Positions 40,850-55,715 of a DNA stretch of 64,000 nucleotides are shown here, in pieces. The stretch is from contig NZ_PDJQ01000001.1 of NCBI RefSeq assembly GCF_002563855.1, forward strand, positions 2,294,001-2,358,000. The letters are read 5' to 3'. Each line of letters opens with the position of its first letter. Positions within the stretch are counted from its first letter, which is position 1. The stretch comes from Tepidiforma thermophila. Its GTDB lineage: Bacteria; Chloroflexota; Dehalococcoidia; Tepidiformales; Tepidiformaceae. Below the pieces are notes generated by a model. The model searched no databases and was not told where the DNA came from. It was given only the letters and a program-made list of their open reading frames with translations. The translations under genes were made by a program, and so were the position numbers.

Positions 40850-41403
40850 TGGGCCGGCTGACGCTGGTGACGGGCGGGGCGCGGAGCGGCAAGAGCCGGT
40901 ACGCCGAGGAGCTGGCGGCTGCGACGGGGGTGCCAGTGGTGTATCTGGCGACGATGGAGGCGACCGACGAGGAGACGGCGGCGCGGGTGGCGGCCCACCG
41001 GGCACGCCGGCCGGCGCGATGGGCCACCGTGGAGGAGCCGCTCGACCTGGCGGGCGCCGTTGCAGCGGCCGAGGCCGAAGCGACGGTGCTGGTGGAGTGC
41101 CTTGCGACGTGGTGCGGGAACGTGTTCTGGCGGGCGGGGCTGGACGATGGTGCGCCGGCAGGCCTGTGGGAGGGGCTGGTGGAGCGGGTCGTCGCGGAAG
41201 CCAGGGAGCTTGCGGCGGTTGCGCTGGCGCGGACCGGCGAGACCGTCGTTGTGACGAATGAGGTTGGCTGGGGGATTGTGCCGGTCGGCCGGCTGACGCG
41301 GTACTACCGCGATGCGCTGGGACTGGCGAACCAGGCGATTGGGCGGGAAGCGGAGCGGGTGGTGCTGGTGGTGGCGGGGAGAGCAATTGTGCTGGGGAGC
41401 TGA
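40849..41403 (+). CDS. cobU: Adenosylcobinamide kinase/guanylyltransferase
   Basis: 184 residues. P-loop GGARSGKSRYAEEL at residue 8, the guanylylated His in AAHRARRPARWATVEEP, and NEVGWGIVP are CobU/CobP hallmarks. It phosphorylates adenosylcobinamide and activates it with GMP for CobS. TGATG overlap with cobQ; last gene of the operon. Confidence 0.94.
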   Translation: MGRLTLVTGGARSGKSRYAEELAAATGVPVVYLATMEATDEETAARVAAHRARRPARWATVEEPLDLAGAVAAAEAEATVLVECLATWCGNVFWRAGLDDGAPAGLWEGLVERVVAEARELAAVALARTGETVVVTNEVGWGIVPVGRLTRYYRDALGLANQAIGREAERVVLVVAGRAIVLGS

Positions 41404-41591
41404 GTGGGGTTGTGCCGGGTGGGGGGATGCGGGGACGTGGGCGACGACGCGGCGGAGCGGGTGCTGGCGGTGCAGGGGAGATCCCGGGTGGGAGGCCGCC
41501 GGAACGGCGGGTGACGTTCGAACGGGGTTCCGCAAGGGGGCCGACCGGGCCGCGGGGGCGATAGACGAGGGGGTCGGGGCTGGAGGCAGGG

Positions 41592-41628
41592 CAAAAAGCT
41601 ACGGCCCGGGTCGGGTGACCCGGGCCGT
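41592..41628 (-). terminator. Intrinsic terminator of the rRNA operon
   Basis: On the minus strand a 12-bp stem, ACGGCCCGGGTC with its complement (41628-41617 and 41612-41601), is followed by TAGCTTTTTGCC. It lies 21 bp past the initiator tRNA. Its other face could also end the convergent cobU transcript, but has no T-run. Confidence 0.8.
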
Positions 41629-41648
41629 TGTGGTGTGCTGTGTGGGTT

Positions 41649-41723
<75 letters not shown>

Positions 41724-41757
41724 GTATGTGAGGGCCGGCGAGCCGGTGCACCTCGAG

Positions 41758-41813
41758 GACTGAAGAGCGAAGAACTGCGGGACGGGCGTTTCATGCGCGC
41801 CGGGTCTTGCTGG

Positions 41814-41821
<8 letters not shown>
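41758..41821 (-). other. 23S rRNA processing stalk, 3' arms
   Basis: 41758-41778 and 41804-41821 pair with 44830-44852 and 44753-44770 on the other side of 23S (about 20 bp with mismatches, and 17 of 18 bp). They form the base-paired stalk cut by RNase III in rRNA maturation. Confidence 0.7.
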
Positions 41822-44759
<2,938 letters not shown>

Positions 44760-44829
44760 TCCACCAAGACTCGGTCGGTATGAATTGCCCGGCCTCGTTG
44801 GCGACGCTAGCGCGTGCCGCCGAGGCGAT

Positions 44830-44852
44830 GCAGTATCTTCGCTCTTCAGTTC
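44830..44852 (-). other. 23S rRNA processing stalk, 5' arm
   Basis: On the minus strand GAACTGAAGAGCGAAGA pairs with 41758-41778. It follows CTTAAG, close in sequence to the leader of the 16S gene, and may also hold the boxA-like antitermination signal. Confidence 0.55.
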
Positions 44853-44969
44853 TTAAGGTGCGTGCTCCCGGCTGGGAGCCCGGCTTCGCCGCCGGCCGCT
44901 GCCGTGCTGGCAGGGGCTGGATGCGAAGCCTGTGTCGATTGGCTGGTGCCGCCGGGAGGCCGAACTGGC

Positions 44970-45045
44970 TGGTGGAGCCGAGGAGATTCGAACTCCTGAC
45001 CTCCGCCGTGCAAAGGCGGCGCTCTCCCAACTAAGCTACGGCCCC
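44970..45045 (-). tRNA. tRNA-Ala (TGC)
   Basis: 76 nt with encoded CCA, anticodon TGC. The G3:U70-containing acceptor stem (GGGGCCG/CGGCTCC) is the identity element for alanyl-tRNA synthetase. Lies between tRNA-Ile and 23S, the common internal-spacer order. Confidence 0.97.
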
Positions 45046-45111
45046 TCCGGGTTCGAGTATGCCACGCCCGGCGCCCGGGGGTGAAGCGCTTGGCCGGGGT
45101 TTGAGCCAGGA

Positions 45112-45188
45112 TGGTGGGCCATTCTGGACTCGAACCAGAGACCTCAGTCTTATCAGGACTGCGCTCTAACCAGCTGAGCTAATGGCCC
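45112..45188 (-). tRNA. tRNA-Ile (GAT)
   Basis: 77 nt with encoded CCA, anticodon GAT, acceptor stem GGGCCAT/ATGGCCC. First tRNA in the 16S-23S spacer. Confidence 0.97.
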
Positions 45189-45218
45189 CCGGGTACGCGG
45201 CCAGTGCACCTTCGACAC

Positions 45219-45236
45219 CTGGATAGCGGACGAAAG
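45219..45236 (-). other. 16S rRNA processing stem, 3' arm
   Basis: CTGGATAGCGGACGAAAG (plus strand) is the perfect complement of the 18 bases at 46913-46930 on the other side of 16S. The pairing extends through an internal loop to GTGCACCTT/AAGGTGCGC. It is the RNase III stalk of pre-16S rRNA. Confidence 0.75.
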
Positions 45237-45363
45237 ACGGCTGCTGGGCGCCGCGGTGGTGTAACGACCCGGCGAAACGCCGGACCGATCGACCTGGGTG
45301 CTGCTTCCGGGCCAGCTGCCCCACCGCTGAGGCGGCTGGCGTGGATCCGGGGCAGGCTCCCTA

Positions 45364-46856
<1,493 letters not shown>

Positions 46857-46912
46857 AACAGAACCGACCTTGCGGCCGGGATGTTCCGTTTGAACGGGGT
46901 CCCAGACGTTCT

Positions 46913-46930
46913 CTTTCGTCCGCTATCCAG
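46913..46930 (-). other. 16S rRNA processing stem, 5' arm
   Basis: CTTTCGTCCGCTATCCAG (plus strand), complement of 45219-45236. It is next to CCTTAACAAC, a boxA-like antitermination signal in the leader. Confidence 0.7.
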
Positions 46931-46970
46931 TTGTTAAGGTGCGCTGGCCTTTCGTAAGGCCCGAACGAGA

Positions 46971-46999
46971 AGATTAACTTCTCTCCGCCAGGCTGTCAA
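46971..46999 (-). promoter_or_regulatory. Promoter of the rRNA operon
   Basis: On the minus strand TTGACA (46999-46994) and TAATCT (46976-46971) with 17-nt spacing lie about 115 bp before the 16S 5' end. The 257-bp gap between tgt and 16S holds this promoter, the leader and the stem arm, and no gene. Confidence 0.6.
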
Positions 47000-47112
47000 C
47001 GGGGCCGCCCCTCGCGGGCGCTGCCGCCCTGACTGTGGCCGGCGGGGGAGTTTCAAGATGGCACGTCTCGGCGTTGTTTGCAAGGGGTCTGCCGCGGCCC
47101 TGGGCCGGTTTT

Positions 47113-48266
47113 TTACATTCGCCGCCGGCTGGCGAGACGCGCCTCTTCGTCGGCTGTCCGGTAGCGGGCGAGGAACTCGCGGCGGAATTGTTCGAAGCTG
47201 CCATCGCGGATGGCCTGGCGGGCTCGCTCGACGAGCCGGGCGAGGTAGCGCAGGTTGTGGTGGGTTGCGAGCCGGTGCCCGAGCAGCTCGTCGTTGCGGA
47301 AGAGGTGGTGGAGGTAGGCGAGGCTGAACTGGCGGCAGGCGAGGCAATCGCAGACGGGGTCGGGCGGGGCGTCGACTTCGCGGTTGGCGGCGTTGCGGAT
47401 GGTGAGCCGGCCTGTATCCGTGAAGAGGGCGCCGTTGCGGCCGAGCCTGGTGGGGAGGACGCAGTCGAACATGTCGATGCCGCGGGCGATGCCTTCGACG
47501 AGGTCTTCGGGGCTGCCGACGCCCATGAGGTAGCGGGGCCGTTCGATGGGGAGCTCGGCGTTGGTGAGTTCGACGGTTTCCCACATGCGGGCTTTCGGTT
47601 CGCCGACGGAGAGGCCGCCGATGGAGAAGCCGGGGGGTTCGGCCTGGAGGGCTTCGCGGGCGTGGTAGCGGCGGAGGGCGGGGTGGGTCCCGCCCTGGAT
47701 GATGGCGAAGGTCGGCAGCCCGGGGGCGGCCTCGCGGCAGCGGCGGTACCAGCGGAGGGTTCGCTGGACGGCTTCGGCGGCGGCCTCGTAGGGGGCATCG
47801 CCGGGGACGACGTGGTCGAGCGGCATGGCGATATCGACGCCGAGGGCCTGCTGGACTTCCATGGCCAGCTCGGGCGTGTAGTGGTGCTCGGAGCCGTCGA
47901 TGTGGGAGCGGAATCGGACGCCGTCTTCGGTGACTTTGCGGAGGCTGGCGAGGGAGAAGACCTGGAAGCCGCCGCTATCGGAAAGGATGGGGCGGTCCCA
48001 CCGCATGAAGCGGTGGACGCCGCCGAGCCGCTCGATGAGCCGATGGCCGGGCCGGAGATACAGGTGGTAGGCGTTGACGAGGATGATGCTGGCGCCGGTT
48101 TCGGCGACTTCGGCGGGGAGGAGGGTTTTGACGGTGGCGAGGGTGCCGACGGGCATGAAGACGGGGGTTTCGACGATGCCGTGGGCGGTGTGGAGGCGGC
48201 CGGTGCGCGGGGCGACGGGGCCAGCCGGGCGAGTGGTGAGTTCGAACCGGAAGGCGGCAGCGGCCG

Positions 48267-48270
<4 letters not shown>
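47113..48270 (-). CDS. tgt: tRNA-guanine transglycosylase (queuine/preQ1)
   Basis: 385 residues. The catalytic Asp in LSDSGGFQVFSL, the nucleophile Asp in GIDMFDCVLPTRLGRNG and the zinc site CDCLACRQFSLAYLHH are present. It exchanges guanine at position 34 of certain tRNAs for preQ1 in queuosine synthesis. The start overlaps the stop of the aroK-aroB gene by 4 nt, so it ends the aro operon just before the rRNA promoter. The LDHVVPGDA loop differs from the usual LDECVP but keeps the Asp. Confidence 0.93.
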
Positions 48271-49939
<1,669 letters not shown>

Positions 49940-49940
<1 letters not shown>

Positions 49941-51115
49941 CAGCTGCTCCGGGCGCGGGGGCCGATGGTCGCGAGGAAGCCCTCGTAGTTGCGGCGGACT
50001 TCCTCGAGGGTGTCGCCGCCGAACTTTTCGAGCCACGCGTCGGCGAGGACGATGGCGACCATGGCTTCGGCAACGACGCCGCCGGCGGGGACGACACAGA
50101 CGTCGCTCCGCTCGTAGTGGGCGAGGACCTCCTCGCCGGTATCGAGGTCGACGGACGGGAGGGGATGGGCGAGGGTGGGAATGGGCTTGATGGCGGCGCG
50201 GACGATGATGTCTTCGCCGGTGGTGATGCCGGCTTCGATGCCGCCGGCGTTGTTGGTGGCGTGCCGCCACGGGCGCCCCTGCCACTGGTCGACCGGGAGG
50301 ATGACATCGTGGACGCGGGAGCCGCGCATGCGGGCGGCTTCGAAGCCGAGCCCGAGGCCGACGGCTTTGAAGGCGTTGATGCTGAGGATGGCCTGGGCGA
50401 TGCGGCCGTCGAGCTTGCGGTCCCAGTGGACGTGGCTGCCGAGGCCGGGGGGAACGCCCATGGCACGGACTTCGATTTCGCCGCCGACGGTATCGCCATC
50501 GGGCTTGGCGGCGTTGATGGCTGCGACCATCGCCTCGGCGGCGACGGGGTCGGCGCAGCGGACGGGACTGGCTTCGACGGCGTTCCAGTCGATGGGGTCG
50601 GGAACGCTGGCTTCGACGCCGCCGATGGAGAGGACATGGCTGCGGATCTCGACGCCGAATTCGGCGAGGAGGCGGCGGGCGACGGCGCCGACGGCGACGC
50701 GGGCCGCGGTTTCGCGGGCAGAGGCGCGCTCGAGGACGTTGCGGACGTCATCGAAGCCGTACTTGAGGGTGCCCGGGAGGTCGGCGTGGCCGGGCCGGAG
50801 GCGGGTGACACGTTCGATTTCGGTCTCGACCGGCTCGACGGCCATCTTCTCGGTCCAGTTGACCCAGTCGCGGTTTTCGATCCAGAGGGCAACAGGGGAG
50901 CCGAGGGTGCGGCCGTGGCGGACGCCTGCGGTGATCTCGGCGCGGTCCTTTTCGATTTTCATGCGGCCGCCGCGGCCGTAGCCGCCCTGGCGGCGGGCGA
51001 GGTCCGGCGCGATGTCGGCTTCGGAGAGGGGGAGGCCGGCGGGAAGGCCTTCGATGACCATCGTGAGGCCCTTACCGTGGCTTTCGCCGGCGGTGAGGAA
51101 TCGGAAGTGGCCCAT
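49940..51115 (-). CDS. aroC: Chorismate synthase
   Basis: 391 residues. GHFRFLTAGESHGKGL, RRQGGYGRGGRM and RAAIKPIPT are chorismate synthase signatures. It makes chorismate from EPSP using reduced FMN. Located between a small membrane protein gene (2-bp gap) and aroKB. Confidence 0.95.
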
Positions 51116-51117
51116 GG

Positions 51118-51792
51118 TTACTCCGTGGGGTGCTCGGCCCGGGGCGCGGCTTCGGCGGCAGCCCCCGCGGCGGGGCGCGGCGGGACGCCGGTGACGGGCG
51201 GGAGCTGGATGGGGATGGCGCGGCCGGCGGGATCGCGCACGTAGTGCGCCTCGAAGCGGCCGAGGATTTCGGCGGGGGTAAGGGCATCCCACGCGAGGTC
51301 CTCAGCGACGGCCCGGTCGGCCGTGACCGTAAGGATGGGCTGCTGGGTGAGCGTGCCGTCGGGGGAAGCGAAGGTGGTGTACACGTCGACGCGCACAGTT
51401 CCGAGGCGCAGGTTGGGGACATCGTACAGCATCATGTCGAGGAGCTTTGCGGCGATGGCGATGGCGTCGTCGAGGGGCGAGATGACCTGGACTCGCTGGC
51501 CGCCTTCGGTGCGGAACTCGCCCTCTGCCGAGGCCGTCAGGGTGGCGCTGTCGGGCTCAACGGCCACGAGCTGGGCCGATTGAATCCCGGCCCAGGTGCC
51601 GGGGTGGATGCCCTTCGGCGGGCGCGCGCGGCGCCAGGTGCCCAGGGCCTCTTCGATGAGGGCGGCGATGATGTCGGTGTCGCCGGAGGCGACGCGGCGG
51701 CGCCAGGCGCGGTGCTGCAGCATTTCGGTGGTGACGGCCCAGCCGACGACGAGAAAGATGGCGCCGACGATGATCATGCCGAGGAGGATCAC
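51118..51792 (-). CDS. Hypothetical single-pass membrane protein
   Basis: 224 residues. A GTG start is followed by one membrane helix (LLGMIIVGAIFLVVGWAV, about 3-20) and a soluble domain of about 140 residues, ending in an Ala/Pro/Glu-rich tail. I recognise no family. It overlaps aroE by 4 nt and ends 2 bp before aroC, so it is part of the aro operon, although its sequence shows no link to the pathway. Confidence 0.7.
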   Translation of the reverse strand: MILLGMIIVGAIFLVVGWAVTTEMLQHRAWRRRVASGDTDIIAALIEEALGTWRRARPPKGIHPGTWAGIQSAQLVAVEPDSATLTASAEGEFRTEGGQRVQVISPLDDAIAIAAKLLDMMLYDVPNLRLGTVRVDVYTTFASPDGTLTQQPILTVTADRAVAEDLAWDALTPAEILGRFEAHYVRDPAGRAIPIQLPPVTGVPPRPAAGAAAEAAPRAEHPTE

Positions 51793-52631
51793 GGGGCGGC
51801 TCCTTCGCGGCGGGCGAGTTCGTTGCGGGCTGCGGCGAACATGACGTCGACCGGCGCGGGGAGGCCAGTCCAGAGTTCAAAGGCGAGTGCGCCCTGGTAG
51901 ATGAGCATGGGGAGGCCGCCGAGCGTGCGGAGGCCGCGGGCGGCGGCTTCGCGCAGGAGCGGTGTTTCGAGGGGGGCGTAGACGATATCGACGACGAGCA
52001 AATCCGGCCCGGCCGTTTCGAGGGAGACGGGGGATGCGCCGGGAGCCGGGCCGCCGCGCATGCCGATGGTGGTGCAGTTCACGAGACCATCGTAGGGAGC
52101 GAGGAGCGGGAGGTCTGCGAGGGGACGGGCCGGGGGGCCGAGGTCAGCCGCGAGGCTGGCGGCGCGGGAGGGTGTGCGGTTCCAGATATCGACGCGGGCG
52201 GCGCGGGCATCGATGAGGGCAAGCGCGATGCCCCGTGCGGCTCCCCCGGCGCCGAGGAGCAGGAAGGAGCGCCCGGCGGGTTCGAGGAAGGCCTCCTGGC
52301 GGAGGGCGGCCACAAACCCGGGCCCATCGGTGTTGAAGCCGAAGAGGCGGCCGTCGCGATTGACGATCGTGTTGACGGCGCCGGCCCGGGCGGCCTGGTC
52401 GCCGACTTCGTCGAGGAGGGGGATAACCGCCTCCTTGTGGGGTACGGTCACGTTGGCGCCGAGGACGTCGGGGGCGCGCAGGGCGGCGACGCGCCCGGGG
52501 AGGTCGGCAAGCGGCGTGTCCCAGCGCTCGTAGACGACATCGAGGCCGCAGTGGGCGAAGGCCGCGGACTGGAAGACGGGCGAGAGGGAGTGCCCGACGG
52601 GTTGGCCGATGATGCCGGCGCGGCGGCTCAT
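51789..52631 (-). CDS. aroE: Shikimate dehydrogenase
   Basis: 280 residues. Substrate site GQPVGHSLSP and catalytic Lys in NVTVPHKEAV, FNTDGPGF, the NADP-binding GAGGAARGIALAL and a C-terminal MLIYQGALAFELWTG are present. It reduces dehydroshikimate to shikimate. It overlaps mltG and the next gene by 4 nt each. Confidence 0.95.
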   Translation of the reverse strand: MSRRAGIIGQPVGHSLSPVFQSAAFAHCGLDVVYERWDTPLADLPGRVAALRAPDVLGANVTVPHKEAVIPLLDEVGDQAARAGAVNTIVNRDGRLFGFNTDGPGFVAALRQEAFLEPAGRSFLLLGAGGAARGIALALIDARAARVDIWNRTPSRAASLAADLGPPARPLADLPLLAPYDGLVNCTTIGMRGGPAPGASPVSLETAGPDLLVVDIVYAPLETPLLREAAARGLRTLGGLPMLIYQGALAFELWTGLPAPVDVMFAAARNELARREGAAP

Positions 52632-53719
52632 GGGGACCCGTAGAGCGCGATGTTTTGTTCGTGCTCGGCGAAGGTGACCGCGAACACGTGGGAGCCGTCG
52701 CCCTTTTTCGCGTCAGCGACGAAGTAGTAGTAGTCAGTTACTGCCGGGCGGGCGACGGCTTCGATCGAGGCGAGGCCGGGGCAGGCGATGGGGCCGGGAG
52801 GCAGACCGGGGAAGAGGCGGGTGTTGTAGGGGGAGGGGTTCTCGAGGTCGATGATGGTGAGCTCCTTCTTCCACCAGCCGTACTGGCGGACTGAGGCGGG
52901 GTCTTCGGCGACGGCGTACTGGACGGTGGGGTCGGCCCCGAGGCGGTCGCCGGCGGCGAGGCGGTTGTAGAAGACCCCGGCGATGAGCGGCCGCTCCTCG
53001 GGGATGACGGCTTCGCGCTCGACGATCGACGCGAGGGTGAGGGCCTGGTGGGGGTTGAGGCCGCGGGCGGCGGCGGCGGCGCGCAGCTCCGGGGTGAAGC
53101 GCTCGTCGAGGGTGCGGATCATGTAGGCGACGAGGTCATCCATGGTCGAGCCGACGGGCAGGATGTAGGTGTCGGGGAAGAGGTAGCCCTGGAGGGTGGC
53201 GCCTTCGGGCAGGTACTCGGCGAGGCCGGGCGGGAGCTGGGCGCGGGCCGTGGCGGCCAGGAATTCGTCGCGGGTGCCGAAGCCGGCCTGCTCGGCGATG
53301 ACGGCCATTTCTTCGATGCGGAGCCCTTCGGGGAAGGTTACCCGGAGCACCGGGACGGATTCCTTGACGGTGAGCAGCTGGAGGACGGTGAGCGCGCTGG
53401 CCCGCTCGGGGAGGAGGTAATCGCCGGCGCTGAGCAGGCCCTGGACGCCCAGGAGACGTGCAAGCATCTCGAACTGGCGTGCTGAACGGATGATGCCAAG
53501 CTCTTCGAGGCGCCGGCCGACCTCGCCAGCGGAGGCGCCGCGCTCCAGGGTGAATGGCACCGTCGCGGCGGACGACGGCGGGGGTGCCTCGGCTGCCACG
53601 GGGAGACTGCTGCGCACCGACGCGGGGGTGCCAGCGATGCCCCAGGCGGCCAGGAGTGCAACCAGAACGGTGACGCCGATGCCGGCGGCGGCAAAGGGAG
53701 TGCCCGGGAATTTCGTCAC
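52628..53719 (-). CDS. mltG: Endolytic murein transglycosylase
   Basis: 363 residues. One N-terminal membrane helix (about 8-28), a LysM-like region (FTLERGASAGEVGRRLEELG), and the YceG domain with the catalytic Glu in ASIVEREAVIPEERPLIAGVFYNRL and PTVQYA. It cuts nascent peptidoglycan and sets glycan length at the outer face of the membrane. GTG start overlapping ruvX by 4 nt. A peptidoglycan enzyme shows that the organism makes a murein wall. Confidence 0.92.
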   Translation of the reverse strand: MTKFPGTPFAAAGIGVTVLVALLAAWGIAGTPASVRSSLPVAAEAPPPSSAATVPFTLERGASAGEVGRRLEELGIIRSARQFEMLARLLGVQGLLSAGDYLLPERASALTVLQLLTVKESVPVLRVTFPEGLRIEEMAVIAEQAGFGTRDEFLAATARAQLPPGLAEYLPEGATLQGYLFPDTYILPVGSTMDDLVAYMIRTLDERFTPELRAAAAARGLNPHQALTLASIVEREAVIPEERPLIAGVFYNRLAAGDRLGADPTVQYAVAEDPASVRQYGWWKKELTIIDLENPSPYNTRLFPGLPPGPIACPGLASIEAVARPAVTDYYYFVADAKKGDGSHVFAVTFAEHEQNIALYGSP

Positions 53720-54153
53720 GGGGCCCCCCGGCGGGCGTCGAGCAACGACTGGAGGAGGAGGGCGGCCGCGAGCGAGTCGAGGGTGCCGTCGCGGCGGCGG
53801 GCGGCAGCCGGAGCCTGGCGGGCGGCCTGGGCCGAGGTCAGCCGTTCGTCGGCGGTGCGGACCGGGACACGGACGGCTGCGCGGAGGTCGGCGACGAACC
53901 ATTCCACGGCGCGGGCCTGCGGGCCGTGTTCGCCCGAGAGGGAGACGGGCAGGCCCACGACGACTTCGCTGACCTGTTCGGCAGCGACGAGATCGGCGAT
54001 GGCCCTGAGAGCTGCGCGCCGGTCGCGCCCGACGATGGCGGGGCGCGGGTGGGCGAACATGCCGAGGTCGTCGGAGATAGCGACGCCGATGCGGGCTTCG
54101 CCGGGGTCGAGTGCGAGGATGCGGCGGCCGGCCGCGGGGTTTCGGTCGTTCAT
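53716..54153 (-). CDS. ruvX: Holliday-junction resolvase-like RuvX (YqgF)
   Basis: 145 residues, RNase H fold. ALDPGEARIGVAISD near the N-terminus and VVVGLPVSLSGEHG mark the family; the C-terminal acidic pair is reduced to GTLDSLAAAL. Family members are implicated in pre-16S rRNA 5'-end processing and possibly in recombination. Coupled to mltG, as in many bacteria. Confidence 0.9.
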   Translation of the reverse strand: MNDRNPAAGRRILALDPGEARIGVAISDDLGMFAHPRPAIVGRDRRAALRAIADLVAAEQVSEVVVGLPVSLSGEHGPQARAVEWFVADLRAAVRVPVRTADERLTSAQAARQAPAAARRRDGTLDSLAAALLLQSLLDARRGAP

Positions 54154-55679
54154 TCGCGATTCGCTGGAGATGTGCCGACTGCGGGTGATTCCTCGGGAAC
54201 GGCGAGGCGGACATCGAGGCGGATGCCGAAGCGGGGCAGGAAGGGGGCCCAGCCGGGCACGACGCGCACGTCGGCTTCATCGATAGCATACCGCTCGCGG
54301 AGGGTCGAACGCGCCTCTGAGGGACGTTTGCCCTTGATGGCGGCCTGCAGGTCGGCTGCGGTGATGTCCCGGGCGAACTCGGCGGAGAGGCGGAGGCTGG
54401 TGGTGAAGGCGTCCGCTTCGGCGTCGTAGGTGGAGGCGCCCGTTTCGCTGGCGCGGATTGTTTCGGCGAGGAGTTCGCCGCGGGAGCCGGGGGGCACAAG
54501 AGCGCGGACGGCCAGCTCGCGGAGGACCGCTTCGGTTACTGCCAGCGCGGTGACTTCGATGGTGACATCGAGCAGGAGCACGGGGGAGGGGGTGCCGATG
54601 GCAGGGCGCGGCGTTCCGAGCTTTGCCGAGGCGGATGCTGTCCGGAGGAAGACGGCGTCGCGGGGGCGGGCGGCTGCGAGGTCTTCGCGGACGGCGTCGG
54701 AATCGGCGAGGCTGGCGGCGAGCTGGCGGATGGCGATAACGTCGGCCTCCGAGGGGGCGGGACGCGGCTCGCTGGTTCCGCCGGCTGCCGGCTCGGGATT
54801 GGTGACGGCAAGGAAGCGGTAGCGTTCGTCGAACCAGCCGGTAATCGAGCCGGCGGGGAGGTTGTACCGCTCGCCGGGCTGGCGGGCGACGACAGCCGCC
54901 GTGGCACTGCCGTTGCGGGGCACGGTGACGTCGGCGTCGAGTTCGAAGTCGAGGAAATCGGGGGCCGCGAGGAGCACGGCGCCGGCGGTGACGAGAACGT
55001 CGGCGGAGGTGGGGTTGGTGATGGTCACGGTTGCGCGGGCGTAGCCAACCCCAACGCGGACGGTGCCTGTGGCAGGCACGGCGAGTGTGTACGAGCGGGA
55101 TGCCGAGACAGCAACAGCCGGCAGGCGGCGGGCGTCGTAATCGGGCTCCGCGAGGTCGCGAATCGCGGTGATGGTGATGGTCTCGGCGAGCGTTTCGGTC
55201 GGTGGATAGGCGACGACGGTTGCGGATGGGGCGAGGAAGAGCGCGAGGAAGAGGGCCAGGGCGGCAACGCCGGCGATGATGGCCACCTGGACGAACCGCC
55301 CGATGGCCGGTGCGACGATTGAGAGGGGACCGAGGCGGATGACGTACCGGCCGGCGGCGTCCCAGCGGACCTGGTGAGGACGGCGGGCGACCGGGAGGCC
55401 GGCCTCGCGGGCGCGGTCGGCGAGGGCGCGGGAGCGGGTGGCGACGGCGATGACGCGGCCGGTCTCTTCGGCGTGGCGGAGGAGGCGGCGCATGCCGAGC
55501 TCGGTTGCGAGCTGGCGGTTGCCGTCGGGGGCGTGGATGACGACCGCCCAGGTGGGTGCGGTATCGAGGCGGCCGCAGATTGCGGCGATGTCTTCCGTCC
55601 GGTCGACCAGTATGACGGAGGCGAGGCTGTCTGCGGGTTCTGCTGGCGGGACGTCCTGCGGGGGTGGTGCGTTCGTCAG
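54150..55679 (-). CDS. Baseplate J-like membrane protein, probable CTG start
   Basis: 509 residues if translated from a CTG at 55679. The N-terminal 100 residues form a soluble alpha/beta domain (WAVVIHAPDGNRQLATELG, RLLRHAEETGRVIAVATRS), followed by a membrane helix (about 135-160) and a long domain with resemblance to baseplate J/gp47 proteins seen in Chloroflexota (AVPATGTVRVGVGYARATVTITNP). Between 55679 and the ATG at 55493 there is no ATG, GTG or TTG in frame, although the 62 codons read as normal protein. GGAGG lies 7 nt before the CTG. If translation starts at 55493 the protein has 447 residues. Function unknown; 4-nt overlap with ruvX. Confidence 0.7.
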   Translation of the reverse strand: MTNAPPPQDVPPAEPADSLASVILVDRTEDIAAICGRLDTAPTWAVVIHAPDGNRQLATELGMRRLLRHAEETGRVIAVATRSRALADRAREAGLPVARRPHQVRWDAAGRYVIRLGPLSIVAPAIGRFVQVAIIAGVAALALFLALFLAPSATVVAYPPTETLAETITITAIRDLAEPDYDARRLPAVAVSASRSYTLAVPATGTVRVGVGYARATVTITNPTSADVLVTAGAVLLAAPDFLDFELDADVTVPRNGSATAAVVARQPGERYNLPAGSITGWFDERYRFLAVTNPEPAAGGTSEPRPAPSEADVIAIRQLAASLADSDAVREDLAAARPRDAVFLRTASASAKLGTPRPAIGTPSPVLLLDVTIEVTALAVTEAVLRELAVRALVPPGSRGELLAETIRASETGASTYDAEADAFTTSLRLSAEFARDITAADLQAAIKGKRPSEARSTLRERYAIDEADVRVVPGWAPFLPRFGIRLDVRLAVPEESPAVGTSPANRE

Positions 55680-55715
55680 CGTTCGGCCTCCATGAGTTGG
55701 GGCGCCGGCGGGTGA

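Noticed and set aside
41478-41520. Plus-strand GGTGCAGGGGAGATCCCGGG-like stretch resembling the 3' half of 5S rRNA
   Set aside because: No matching 5' half of 5S upstream and the direction is opposite to the rRNA operon. Probably chance in GC-rich sequence; a covariance-model search would settle it.
44763-44969. Possible gene or RNA in the 23S-tRNA-Ala spacer
   Set aside because: It contains only the processing arm and leader-like CTTAAG. Nothing else is supported.
47094-47110. Short plus-strand hairpin followed by TTTTTT (CGGCCCTGGGCCGG then T-run)
   Set aside because: Nothing is transcribed in that direction there; the T-run is the complement of the A-rich end of tgt, and the stem is only 5 bp with a 3-nt loop.
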